DNA of 64,000 nt. It comes from JABMOV01 sp964654545 (GTDB taxonomy: Bacteria; Fidelibacterota; Marinisomatia; Marinisomatales; JABMOV01). The stretch is from NCBI GenBank assembly GCA_964654545.1, contig CAZZIU010000006.1, positions 65,526 through 129,525 on the forward strand. Reading direction: 5' to 3'. Each line of letters starts with the position of its first letter. The first letter of the stretch is position 1. A program made the translations under genes and the position numbers. Shown here one piece after another: positions 19,070-27,598 of the stretch. The notes below the pieces were generated by a model. The model searched no databases and was not told the origin of the DNA. It saw only the letters and a program-made list of their open reading frames with translations.

Positions 19070-20045
19070 GATGTAAATACTTAATAATTCCGCCCATAAT
19101 ACTAACGGCTATTTCCGGAACTGTCTGGGCATCAATTTCAATTCCAACCGGTGCATGCACTCGCAACAAATCTTTTTCCGTATATCCATGCTCCTTTAAA
19201 CCTTGTGCCAGCAACGTCCATTTGCGCTTGCTGCTCACCAGACCAATCCACCCCAGATTTTTAGTGAGAAGCCAATCAATCAACGCAAAATCATGATGAT
19301 GGCCTCGTGTGGCCACAAGTACCATATCATTTTCTCCAAACTCAAATTTGGATTTTAACTGTGTAACCGAATCATGGGAGAGTCGAATTGAATAGGGAAA
19401 TCGCTCTCGAGTTACAAACTCACCCCGATCGTCATGAGCCGTCGTATCTAATCCAACAAAATAGGCTAGATCAGCAACTGCCTTTCCCACATGTCCCGCA
19501 CCAAAAATGTGTAAAATTGCCGGTTCTTTTTTAAACTGTGTCAAACGTAAATATTCATCCGTTCTTTCAGAAGTATCTTTATTGATCGCACCTTGTGAAT
19601 TTTTATCATGGACCATCCTTGCTAAATCCAGAATGTCGCGTGTTACCGTATTGGATTGAATATGATAAGTCGTCTGCCAACATTTGATTGAACGATCAGA
19701 ATAAACATGTTCAATGAAGGACTGAATATTTTTTGTAAATGGTTCAATCGATACGGAGGTCGTTCCACCGCATAAGCCCCCATCTTTGGATATATCGTCG
19801 TTGGTGAAATCAAAAAAACCAAGACGTATTTGTCCATCGATTACCGATTCAAGTGCCAGTTGAATTACTTCTTTCTCCATGGTTCCACCCCCAATTGTGC
19901 CAATAATACTTCCTGTATCCAGGGCGACCATTACGGGATAATCTTTCCGGGGGACCGACCCTTTCCATTCCAACACCGAACACAATACAGCAGGTCTGGA
20001 AAAGTTATAGGATACTATTTTATCTAACACAGCTTTTTCAATCAC
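19062..20045 (-). CDS. XdhC/CoxI-family molybdenum hydroxylase maturation protein
   Basis: The product has the two-part architecture of XdhC/CoxI proteins. The N-terminal domain has VLEWKGSVPRKDYPVMVA and GTIGGGTMEKEV, the conserved GGG-E signature. The C-terminal domain is Rossmann-like, starting LHIFGAGHVGKAVADLA. Family members bind molybdenum cofactor and load it, in sulfurated form, into xanthine dehydrogenase-type enzymes. I chose GTG at 20045, which has AAGGAG ten bases upstream and overlaps the previous stop by 8 bases. An ATG at 20066 is possible but has no ribosome binding site. In E. coli YqeB, as I recall it, this domain and the next gene's domain are one polypeptide, so here the function appears split. 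Confidence 0.85.
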   Translation of the reverse strand: MIEKAVLDKIVSYNFSRPAVLCSVLEWKGSVPRKDYPVMVALDTGSIIGTIGGGTMEKEVIQLALESVIDGQIRLGFFDFTNDDISKDGGLCGGTTSVSIEPFTKNIQSFIEHVYSDRSIKCWQTTYHIQSNTVTRDILDLARMVHDKNSQGAINKDTSERTDEYLRLTQFKKEPAILHIFGAGHVGKAVADLAYFVGLDTTAHDDRGEFVTRERFPYSIRLSHDSVTQLKSKFEFGENDMVLVATRGHHHDFALIDWLLTKNLGWIGLVSSKRKWTLLAQGLKEHGYTEKDLLRVHAPVGIEIDAQTVPEIAVSIMGGIIKYLHHE

Positions 20046-20847
20046 GTAATCTATACTCCTTCCCATATATCATAACCGCTTCAAGCGCTGCGCGACCCAA
20101 ACTGCGTGCTTTGTCGGACATGCTTTTGTAATTCACCGATTTTCCACGGGGGTCAACATCTGCGATTTTCATTCCTTTTTTAATATCAACATTTGGGTGA
20201 ATCAATCCACGGACCATTCCATCAAGTTGAGCCGGAATCACCACTTCATTTAGCTTTCCTAATCTATCACCGGTATTCACACAATCGCCAAAATTCACTG
20301 CCCATTGCAATTGACCATCACAGGGAGCAAAGATAACCCGTTTAATTGTTTCACCACCAACTTCCCCAGGAATGCCTGTGTTCAGATTGGCACTTCCAGA
20401 ATTGATGATGTGTCCCAGGTCGTGTCCACGCATGGTTTCAACAACCGCATGACAATTTATTCCGGCGGAAAATCCGGGACCAAATCCGATGAAATGGTTT
20501 GCCCAGTCTCTAAAATCTTTATCATAGGATTTAATCATTCGGGCATCAATGATAATGGAGGGCTTTGTACGTAAAATTTTGTCAGGATCATCCAGCAAGA
20601 TAGGAATAAAATTGTAAGCTTGATCCGTTGCAAAATCCTCAATGGGTATGTTCCTGGCAGGGATATTTTCCACACTTTTCTGGCCATCTAAAATGGCATC
20701 ACTGAAGGTTACTGTTCTGCGAATTGCTAACGGTGGAGAAATTTCACTAAGGATGACCCTGAAGCCAGCCCTGAAAAGCGACACGGCTGCTGCAGAGCCA
20801 ATCTCACCGGCTCCTCGAACCCAGATAGTTTTTTCATTAATACTCAT
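20038..20847 (-). CDS. yqeB: YqeB-family selenium-dependent molybdenum hydroxylase maturation protein (EF2563 type)
   Basis: The 269-residue protein starts with a dinucleotide-type motif, WVRGAGEIGSAAAVSLFRAG, and continues with SEISPPLAIRRTVTFSDAI. This is the conserved opening of the YqeB/EF2563 family, known as a marker of selenium-dependent molybdenum hydroxylase systems. A second region, IIDARMIKSYDKDFRDWANHFIGFGPGFSAG, and the biotinyl-like barrel VIFAPCDGQLQWAVNFGDCVNTGDRLGKL with PAQLDGMVRGLIHPN are also family features. Its exact chemistry is unproven, and it is thought to help install labile selenium or the mature cofactor. It lies between the XdhC-like and MocA-like genes with overlaps on both sides. 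Confidence 0.87.
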   Translation of the reverse strand: MSINEKTIWVRGAGEIGSAAAVSLFRAGFRVILSEISPPLAIRRTVTFSDAILDGQKSVENIPARNIPIEDFATDQAYNFIPILLDDPDKILRTKPSIIIDARMIKSYDKDFRDWANHFIGFGPGFSAGINCHAVVETMRGHDLGHIINSGSANLNTGIPGEVGGETIKRVIFAPCDGQLQWAVNFGDCVNTGDRLGKLNEVVIPAQLDGMVRGLIHPNVDIKKGMKIADVDPRGKSVNYKSMSDKARSLGRAALEAVMIYGKEYRLRD

Positions 20848-21424
20848 GTGAATCCCGACTATAGTATAGATCCATATCCAATATAATTCCAGGATCGTTC
20901 ACAGAACAATAGTAGACCTCACCCTGATGTGCCTTGATGATTTCACGACCACCGGAATCGCCGTGAATTTTGCCAAATTCTTCGTAGAGCGATATAGAAA
21001 AAAAAGTGGGATGTCCCACATTATCTTTATACGTTGGTATAAGGATGAGAGGTTTTTCTTTTTTTATTTTGCCACATAAATAGTCAACTGTTTCAGGTTG
21101 AATGAATGGTTTATCTCCCAATCCGAATCCGTAATAATCGCATGTTGCTTTTGCATGGTGTATTCCAATTTTTACCGAACTGGATAATCCGGTATGATAA
21201 TGGGGATTGTGCAGCACAGTGATTTGATGTAATAGTTCTCGATCCAATGACTGAATAACCTTTTCAGATTCGTGTCCAGTAATCAAAAAAATATCACCCT
21301 TATTTGCCAGATACGTTTCAATCGTTTTTTGTATCACTGGTTTGCCGTCAATATTGTCAATCAGTTTATTCAAAGATTGGCGTCGGGAAAGACCCGCTGC
21401 CGGAATAATGAAAGCGATTTTCAT
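20837..21424 (-). CDS. MocA/YgfJ-like molybdenum cofactor nucleotidyltransferase
   Basis: The chain starts MKIAFIIPAAGLSRRQSLNKL, the nucleotide-binding loop of GT-A-fold cytidylyl/guanylyl transferases, though the usual G-M-G-x-x-K-L reads less canonically as RRQSLNKL. GLGDKPFIQPETVDYL provides the metal-binding D-x-P region, and GHPTFF and HGDSGGREII are typical of MocA/YgfJ. Known MocA transfers CMP from CTP to molybdopterin to make the dinucleotide form used by hydroxylases. I start at ATG 21424, because a longer frame from 21442 only adds six residues inside the upstream gene. Length (about 195 residues) is normal. It sits between yqeB and yqeC as in other selenium-hydroxylase loci. Confidence 0.8.
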   Translation of the reverse strand: MKIAFIIPAAGLSRRQSLNKLIDNIDGKPVIQKTIETYLANKGDIFLITGHESEKVIQSLDRELLHQITVLHNPHYHTGLSSSVKIGIHHAKATCDYYGFGLGDKPFIQPETVDYLCGKIKKEKPLILIPTYKDNVGHPTFFSISLYEEFGKIHGDSGGREIIKAHQGEVYYCSVNDPGIILDMDLYYSRDSHEY

Positions 21425-22167
21425 TTTACGGAAACCAACCACTTATCCATTACACTTCCCCAATAAACAGGGAATGATATTTTTTCTCCAATACTATGTG
21501 CCAATTTTTCTGCCTGCAGCGGAAACTCATCTGCCTTGTTGATTACATACAATAATGGCATCCCTTCAGGGACCTTTGATAAATAGCCTTTTTTACTGGT
21601 CACAATGTGACCAATCAAATCACAGGAAATGGATTGATTATTTTCTATAGCCCACAAGTTACGAAAAAGATCAGGACGATGGACGAGTCCATCAGATAAT
21701 GTAGTATCAACAACATCAGCACCGATCACTATGACAGTATGGGTAGCAAACTCTGGTACGTGGGGATCCGCATTGTTATGTGCTTTAAGTGGTAAATTTC
21801 TTGAACCGTCACACTCAAACACAGCAACATCCACCGCCTGTACAAGTTGCTCTAATGTGGCGATAGAAAGACCCGAATATTTTTCGTCTTTGATCTGTTT
21901 GTTTAGAAGATATACGGGGTTATTGGTTTCAAACAAATTCAGAAGATTATTATCCCTGATTTGCTTTAATACATTCACCTGAAACTGATCAGTCCTGCCA
22001 GCTTTTGTAATTGATGTTATCAATGTTTTTCTATGATTTCCCGCAAAAACACGTCCTGCTTCAAACATGAAAGCGGTTTTTCCTCCACCGCCAATTACGC
22101 CTATTTTTGCGCCATCCATGGGATGAATGGAACTCAAAAGAATTTCACTAAATCTATTATTGATCAT
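21421..22167 (-). CDS. yqeC: YqeC-like selenium cofactor biosynthesis protein
   Basis: The 248-residue product begins with a P-loop-like GVIGGGGKTAFMFEAGR. It contains VAVFECDGSRNLPLKAHNNADPHVPEFA and TVIVIGADVVDTTLSDGLVHRP, which are the defining blocks of the YqeC family found with selenium-dependent molybdenum hydroxylases. LLYVINKAD near the end resembles a G-protein NKxD motif. Function is inferred from family context as selenium cofactor maturation, with no biochemistry to rest on. It is the first gene of the leftward operon and is divergent from the adenine deaminase gene, with a 207-base shared control region. It overlaps the next gene by 4 bases. Confidence 0.85.
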   Translation of the reverse strand: MINNRFSEILLSSIHPMDGAKIGVIGGGGKTAFMFEAGRVFAGNHRKTLITSITKAGRTDQFQVNVLKQIRDNNLLNLFETNNPVYLLNKQIKDEKYSGLSIATLEQLVQAVDVAVFECDGSRNLPLKAHNNADPHVPEFATHTVIVIGADVVDTTLSDGLVHRPDLFRNLWAIENNQSISCDLIGHIVTSKKGYLSKVPEGMPLLYVINKADEFPLQAEKLAHSIGEKISFPVYWGSVMDKWLVSVK

Positions 22168-22304
22168 GTTATATTGTTGGTAAACTGACTAAGATTATGG
22201 CAACAAATGTACAGATAATAGATTTTGCAATCTGACGACAAATTTTGGAATATGGAGAGCAACTCGTTAAATTTTACACATTAAAAGTATCCATTCTGGA
22301 ATGG

Positions 22305-22338
22305 AAAAACGGGTTGGCCAGTGGTTCGACCCGTTTTT
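22305..22338. promoter_or_regulatory. Perfect 10-bp inverted repeat in the divergent control region (leader of ade)
   Basis: AAAAACGGGT (22305-22314) pairs perfectly with ACCCGTTTTT (22329-22338) around a 14-base loop that itself contains TGGCCA. The right arm ends in five T's, so on the plus strand it has the shape of an intrinsic terminator. No gene ends here, and the adenine deaminase ATG lies 36 bases downstream. It could be a leader attenuator for the purine operon or an operator between the two divergent operons. It does not resemble the known purine riboswitch core. Confidence 0.6.
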
Positions 22339-22374
22339 GCGTAAAAAAAGGATAGCTTCAATAAGCTTAATAAC

Positions 22375-24021
22375 ATGAATATGAATTCTGATTTTAGAAT
22401 AAGTGGCAATATCGTTGATGTGGTCAAGCGGCGGATTTATCCCGGTCAACTATCCATCAAAAATGGAAGAATTGATTCGATAAATGCAACAGACGAAACG
22501 TATACGAATTATATACTACCTGGCTTTATTGATGGCCATATTCATATTGAAAGCTCCATGCTTGTTCCCTCTGAGTTTGCCCGCATCGCGGCCACCCACG
22601 GAACTGTAGCCACTGTTTCAGATCCCCACGAAATCGCCAATGTTCTTGGACTTGAAGGCATCAACTTTATGATTCAGAATGCAAAATCTGTTCCTTTCAA
22701 ATTCTATTTTGGTGCCCCATCATGCGTTCCAGCCACTCCTTTTGAAACAGCCGGAGCGCGCTTCACCGAAAAGGAATTAACAGCGCTTTTTGCCAACGAT
22801 GATATACTCTATCTATCCGAAATGATGAATGTACCCGGCGTTTTGAATGATGATCCATTCGAAGTAACCAAATTAAAACTGGCGAAAAAATATGGAAAAA
22901 AGGTGGATGGTCACTCTCCTGAATTGAGAGGAAAAGATGCAAAAAAATATGTCACTTCCGGTATAACCACGGACCATGAATGTGTAACTCTGGATGAAGC
23001 GCGAGAAAAAATAAGTTATGGTATGACAGTCCAAATCCGCGAAGGATCGGCAGCAAAAAATTTGGATGATCTCATGCCGCTCATTGATGAATACCCCGGT
23101 AAAGTCATGTTATGCAGTGACGATCGCCACCCCGATGATTTGGTGGAAAGCCATGTGAGGGATATGGTTGTTCGCTGCTTAAAAGCCGGGCATGATATGT
23201 ACAATACATTGCATGCAGCATGCATTTGTGCAGTACAACATTATGGATTAAAAGTGGGATTAATCCGCGAAGGAGATTTCGCCGATTTCATTGTTGTTAA
23301 GGATTTGGATCACTTTGAACTCGTATCCACTTTTATAAATGGAATAAAAGTTGCGGAAGGGTCGAAGCCACTGTTGCAGTCACAGAAAATTGATCCAATC
23401 AATAATTTTCATACCTCCGTCAAAACCAATTCCGACTTTCTGATTAAAGCTGAACCCGGCTTGTTGCAAGTGATCGATGTTATTGATGGCCAACTCGTAA
23501 CCCGTAAAAAGCTGGTTACACCAAGAATCGAAGATGGGTTCGTCATTTCTGATCCTGATAATGATATTCTTAAAATTGCGGTAACAAATCGATATAAAAA
23601 TAAAAAACCGGTCACTGGATTTATTTCCAATTTTGGATTGAAATCCGGAGCGATCGCATCCTCTGTGGCCCATGATTCCCACAATATTATTGCAATTGGG
23701 ACCAACGATAAAGACCTGTGTGCTGCCGTAAATCTTATCATAAAACATAAAGGTGGACTATCTGTTATAGACGGCGATTCAGAGCAAGTTCTTCCCCTGT
23801 CTGTTGCCGGTATCATGAGTGCCAGTGATGGGTATGCGGTAGGGTACAAGTATGCGGAACTGGATCAACTGGTAAAAGCAATGGGATCGCCATTACAATC
23901 ACCGTTTATGACGCTTTCTTTTATGGCATTATTGGTTATACCAGAACTGAAGCTCAGCGATCAGGGTCTTTTTGATGGCAATACTTTTCAGTTCACTTCG
24001 TTGTTTGTGGGTTCACATTGA
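22375..24021 (+). CDS. ade: Adenine deaminase
   Basis: The 548-residue protein follows the bacterial Ade family throughout. PGFIDGHIHIESSM gives the first metal histidines, and THGTVATVSDPHEIANVLG is a family signature. SEMMNVPGVLNDD, KVDGHSPELRG, TDHECVT and MLCSDDRHPDDL supply the remaining metal and catalytic residues. The C-terminal small domain (residues about 380-545) includes GAIASSVAHDSHNIIAIG. The enzyme converts adenine to hypoxanthine and ammonia in the cytoplasm, which feeds the xanthine dehydrogenase encoded next. The neighbouring frame starts at TTG inside the stop (four-base overlap), so translation is probably coupled. It is the first gene of the rightward purine operon, and its leader carries a strong hairpin. 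Confidence 0.93.
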   Translation: MNMNSDFRISGNIVDVVKRRIYPGQLSIKNGRIDSINATDETYTNYILPGFIDGHIHIESSMLVPSEFARIAATHGTVATVSDPHEIANVLGLEGINFMIQNAKSVPFKFYFGAPSCVPATPFETAGARFTEKELTALFANDDILYLSEMMNVPGVLNDDPFEVTKLKLAKKYGKKVDGHSPELRGKDAKKYVTSGITTDHECVTLDEAREKISYGMTVQIREGSAAKNLDDLMPLIDEYPGKVMLCSDDRHPDDLVESHVRDMVVRCLKAGHDMYNTLHAACICAVQHYGLKVGLIREGDFADFIVVKDLDHFELVSTFINGIKVAEGSKPLLQSQKIDPINNFHTSVKTNSDFLIKAEPGLLQVIDVIDGQLVTRKKLVTPRIEDGFVISDPDNDILKIAVTNRYKNKKPVTGFISNFGLKSGAIASSVAHDSHNIIAIGTNDKDLCAAVNLIIKHKGGLSVIDGDSEQVLPLSVAGIMSASDGYAVGYKYAELDQLVKAMGSPLQSPFMTLSFMALLVIPELKLSDQGLFDGNTFQFTSLFVGSH

Positions 24022-26276
24022 GCGGAATAGGCATATCACACACCCGTCCCGATGCGGCCGATAAGACCACCGGAAATACACGATTTCTCACAGATATTAC
24101 TATCCCGGGGATGGCCTTTGGCGCACCTGTTTTTTCCTCTATTCCATTTGGGAATGTGAAAAATATCGATTTAAGCAAGGCTGAAGCGGTCCACGGATAT
24201 ATCGGTTTTGTATCCGCACTGGATATCCCGGCGGAAAATGAGGTGGGTGTTATTATTGCTGATCAACCTCTATTTGCAGACCCACTCGTTCGGTATATTG
24301 GTGATAGTATCGGTTTACTCGTCGCGAAAACATCGGCCGCGGCCCAGAAAGCGGCCAGACTGGTTAATCTGGAATATGAAGAATTTCAACCCTATCTCTC
24401 CATTGATGAGAGCCGCAATGCCACACATAATTACATTCATAAAAACAATCTGGCTTGTCATCATCGAGTTCGAAAAGGCGATATTGATTTGGCTCTCAAT
24501 CAAGCGGATGTAATAATTGAAGCTGATTTCAAAACGCCATATCAGGAACATTATTATCTGGAACCGCAGGCCTGTATCGCCATCCCCAAAAAGAGTAAAA
24601 TTAAAATATTGGGGTCGCTCCAATGCCCATTCTATATCCAAAAAGCCATTGCCCGGGTATTTGGCTGGGATTATGACAAAATTGAAGTTGAGCAGGCTCC
24701 AACGGGTGGGGCATTTGGCGGGAAAGAGGATATCCCTTCGGAAGTGTGTGCCCGCGCAGCCGTGGCAGCTATGAAATTTGGCCTGCCTGTGCAAGTTGTA
24801 TACAATCGCAGGGATGATATACAGCTCACAAGCAAACGCCATCCATTTCAGATGCATTATAAAGTGGGTGTAACTAAAGATGGTACCCTGGTTGGTGCAA
24901 AAGTACTGCTGGAGGAAAATGCCGGTGCATATGCCACGTTATCCACTGTGGTTTCTTATCGATCAGCGGCGCAGTGCATGGGACCCTACGTCATTCCCGC
25001 CATTCATGTTGATTCTAACTCATACTATACCAATTTACCGCCCACCGGTGCGTTTCGTGGTTTTGGATCGCCACAGGCTGCTTTTGGACATGAGCGGATG
25101 ATGGATATTATAGCGGAAAAATTGGACATGGATCCTATCGAGTTGCGGTTAAAAAATATTTTGAGACCAGGCTTGGAAACGCAGACTGCACAGAAATTGA
25201 ATAATAGTGTTGGTGCTGAAGAAACAATTCATGAAGCGGCAAAACTAGCGGGATGGAGTAGCTTCATAAAGGAGAAAGACAGTCGCTACAAAACCGGGTT
25301 AGGCATTAGTACTATCCACTACGGAAATTGTTTGGGGGCAGCCGGTTGGCACATGGATGGTTCCGGTGTAAAAATTACAATTCTACCATCGGGGAAAGTG
25401 CAAATCGCCTACGGGCTTGTGGAAATGGGACAAGGGGCTGAAACGGTAGTATCACAAATGACTGCTGAAACATTGGGTGTTTCCCCAGATCGCATAGAAG
25501 TATTGCCAACCAGCACCAGGCATGTTCCAGACAGTGGGCCAGCCGTCGCCAGCCGTAATATTGTTATGACCGGCAATGCAATTAGAAACGCCGCAGAGAA
25601 ACTTCTGCCTGTACTGAAAGCCGTTGCTGCTGAATTATTATCATGCAAAGAGGGAGAGATTGATATAAAAAATGACCAAATTAAAAATTTCAAATCTGGT
25701 CACAGCCTTTCGTTTGACGAATTGTGCCATGCTTTGGATAAATCCCAACGTGCCATGGAATACACCGGGTGGTGGCACGTACCAGCTTTGGAATATGACG
25801 CGGAAACAGGGATTGGCGAAGCCTATTTCTCCTATTCTTTTGCGACCCACATCGCCCAAGTTCGTGTTGATGCATTGACAGGTCAGGTTTTTGTTGAGAG
25901 AATATTTGCTGCACATGATGTAGGGAGAGCTATTAATCCAGCTGGTATTGAGGGACAGGTAGAAGGGGGCTCCGCTCAAGGAATCGGCTGGGCAGTCACA
26001 GAAGATTTACAGCTACGGAAAGGTCACGTAATTTCTCCAAACTTGTCTACTTATTTATTGCCAACTGCATTGGATAGCGCTGACGTGGAAACAGTGATAG
26101 TTGAAAAACCTGAACCGGAAGGGCCCTGGGGCGCGAAAGGAATCGGCGAACCGAGTATTATTCCAGCTGCGGGAGCGATTGCCAATGCCGTTAGTGCGGC
26201 TATTGGTGTACAAATGAATGAAATCCCGTTAACACCGGAACGAGTGCTGGGTGCAATAGAAAGCAAAATGGTATGA
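24018..26276 (+). CDS. xdhA: Xanthine dehydrogenase-type molybdenum-binding subunit
   Basis: This 752-residue protein has the two large domains of molybdenum hydroxylase catalytic subunits. GGAFGGKEDIPSEV is the first molybdopterin-contact loop, PTGAFRGFGSPQ the loop with the substrate-orienting arginine, VEMGQGAETV the Q-loop, and GPWGAKGIGEPSI carries the catalytic glutamate near the C terminus. Start is TTG at 24018, overlapping the ade stop by 4 bases. Together with the separate [2Fe-2S] (32696) and FAD (33172) subunits, which lie later in the operon, it would form a heterotrimer oxidising hypoxanthine to xanthine and xanthine to urate. Presence of yqeB and yqeC suggests the active site may carry labile selenium rather than sulfur. 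The exact purine used is inferred. Confidence 0.85.
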   Translation: MSGIGISHTRPDAADKTTGNTRFLTDITIPGMAFGAPVFSSIPFGNVKNIDLSKAEAVHGYIGFVSALDIPAENEVGVIIADQPLFADPLVRYIGDSIGLLVAKTSAAAQKAARLVNLEYEEFQPYLSIDESRNATHNYIHKNNLACHHRVRKGDIDLALNQADVIIEADFKTPYQEHYYLEPQACIAIPKKSKIKILGSLQCPFYIQKAIARVFGWDYDKIEVEQAPTGGAFGGKEDIPSEVCARAAVAAMKFGLPVQVVYNRRDDIQLTSKRHPFQMHYKVGVTKDGTLVGAKVLLEENAGAYATLSTVVSYRSAAQCMGPYVIPAIHVDSNSYYTNLPPTGAFRGFGSPQAAFGHERMMDIIAEKLDMDPIELRLKNILRPGLETQTAQKLNNSVGAEETIHEAAKLAGWSSFIKEKDSRYKTGLGISTIHYGNCLGAAGWHMDGSGVKITILPSGKVQIAYGLVEMGQGAETVVSQMTAETLGVSPDRIEVLPTSTRHVPDSGPAVASRNIVMTGNAIRNAAEKLLPVLKAVAAELLSCKEGEIDIKNDQIKNFKSGHSLSFDELCHALDKSQRAMEYTGWWHVPALEYDAETGIGEAYFSYSFATHIAQVRVDALTGQVFVERIFAAHDVGRAINPAGIEGQVEGGSAQGIGWAVTEDLQLRKGHVISPNLSTYLLPTALDSADVETVIVEKPEPEGPWGAKGIGEPSIIPAAGAIANAVSAAIGVQMNEIPLTPERVLGAIESKMV

Positions 26277-27598
26277 AACGAACGTTACTTTCCAATTGTC
26301 GCATTGTCAATCCGTATGGAATAATTCCCTTTATTGAAAATGGGTACATTCTTATCGAGGATGGTAGTATTGGAAAAATTGGTTCAGGCAGACCGGATAT
26401 CACGCTACAGGATGTAGTGGATTTACATGGGAAAACGGTCCTTCCGGGTATGATCAATGCCCATGCCCATTTGTATTCGTCGTTGGCACTTGGAATGCCA
26501 TTTCCCGAAAATATCCCACCAAACTTTATAGAAAAATTAAAAACAGTCTGGTGGATTCTGGATCGTGCATTGGACGAAGAAAGTACCAAAGCATCGTTTG
26601 AAATCGGGCTATTGGAACACCTTGAAAATGGTGTGACGACGGTGATTGATCATCACTCCAGCCAGAACTTTATCCCTGGATCTCTGGATCAATTTGCTGA
26701 CATCGCGGAAAATATCGGAATGAATATTTCCGGAGCATTTGAAATTACCGACCGGAACGGGAAAGCAACATTCCGACAATCACTTGATGAAAATATTCGT
26801 TACCACCAAAAATTCGCGCAAAACACCCAAATAAGACCGTTAATCGGACTGCATGCCTCATTTACGTTATCAGATGAATCATTACAATACATTTCTGAAA
26901 AAATACACACGCTGTCAAATTGGGGAATTCATATCCATGTTTCGGAAGACAAAGCCGATGAATTGGATGCTAACAATCGCGGGTACAATTCTGTTATCCA
27001 GCGGTTACATTCGTTTGACCTGCTTAATGAAAACAGTCTGGTTATTCATGGAACGCACCTTCATCCGGGTGATGTTGTAACCATAAAAGAATCCGCTGCC
27101 AGTCTTGTTCACAATCCAACCTCAAATGCCAACAACCGAGTAGGATTGACACCAAACAATATCATCGAGGAACTTTCAGCCGGGTTGGGGACAGACGGTA
27201 TGCAATCCAGTATGCTCAAAGAGGCCAAAGAAGGGTCACTTATCAGAAGCAGCCATCTACAAGGTGGCAAAAATTCAGTGAATTATGATGAATTATTATT
27301 CAAAAACAACCCCGCTATTGCATCAAATTTGTTCGGATTGAAAATTGGCAAAATCGATCCCGGTTATGCGGCAGATCTGGCCATTTTTGATTACCATCCA
27401 AAAACCGAATTACATGAAAATAATTGTATTGGACATATATTATTTGGATTGGAGAAACCGAGCGATGTGATGACACGCGGTGAATTCAGAATTCGAGATG
27501 ACAAATGTGTCACACTTGATGCTGAAAAAATTAGAAATAATGCAGAAAATCAATCGAAGCGATTATGGCTAAGAATGATTGAAAAGGAAAATCATTAA
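26273..27598 (+). CDS. ssnA: SsnA-like aminohydrolase
   Basis: The 441-residue product is an amidohydrolase of the chlorohydrolase/ATZ-TRZ type. Early motifs are PGMINAHAHLYSSLALGM (metal His pair) and the SsnA-typical VWWILDRALDEES with TTVIDHHSS. IHIHVSED, VIHGTHL, VHNPTSNANNRVG and LGTDGMQSSM complete the active site. The length equals that of E. coli SsnA (about 442). In reported urate-degrading loci SsnA removes an amino group or opens a ring on a reduced purine intermediate. The start overlaps the Mo-subunit stop by four bases, and the next gene follows its stop directly. In E. coli ssnA sits right after ygfK, whereas here that site is taken by a different amidohydrolase. Confidence 0.85.
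   Translation: MKRTLLSNCRIVNPYGIIPFIENGYILIEDGSIGKIGSGRPDITLQDVVDLHGKTVLPGMINAHAHLYSSLALGMPFPENIPPNFIEKLKTVWWILDRALDEESTKASFEIGLLEHLENGVTTVIDHHSSQNFIPGSLDQFADIAENIGMNISGAFEITDRNGKATFRQSLDENIRYHQKFAQNTQIRPLIGLHASFTLSDESLQYISEKIHTLSNWGIHIHVSEDKADELDANNRGYNSVIQRLHSFDLLNENSLVIHGTHLHPGDVVTIKESAASLVHNPTSNANNRVGLTPNNIIEELSAGLGTDGMQSSMLKEAKEGSLIRSSHLQGGKNSVNYDELLFKNNPAIASNLFGLKIGKIDPGYAADLAIFDYHPKTELHENNCIGHILFGLEKPSDVMTRGEFRIRDDKCVTLDAEKIRNNAENQSKRLWLRMIEKENH

Noticed and set aside
22300..22345. Purine riboswitch upstream of adenine deaminase
   Set aside because: Only a simple long hairpin is present; the three-way junction and conserved loop sequences of the purine riboswitch are not visible.
23409..23849. 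Antisense open frames of 120-146 codons opposite adenine deaminase
   Set aside because: They mirror the conserved C-terminal domain of Ade and carry no family motif or ribosome binding site.
24315..24857. Antisense open frame of 180 codons opposite the xanthine dehydrogenase Mo subunit
   Set aside because: The plus strand encodes a well-conserved protein here; the minus-strand frame has no supporting feature.
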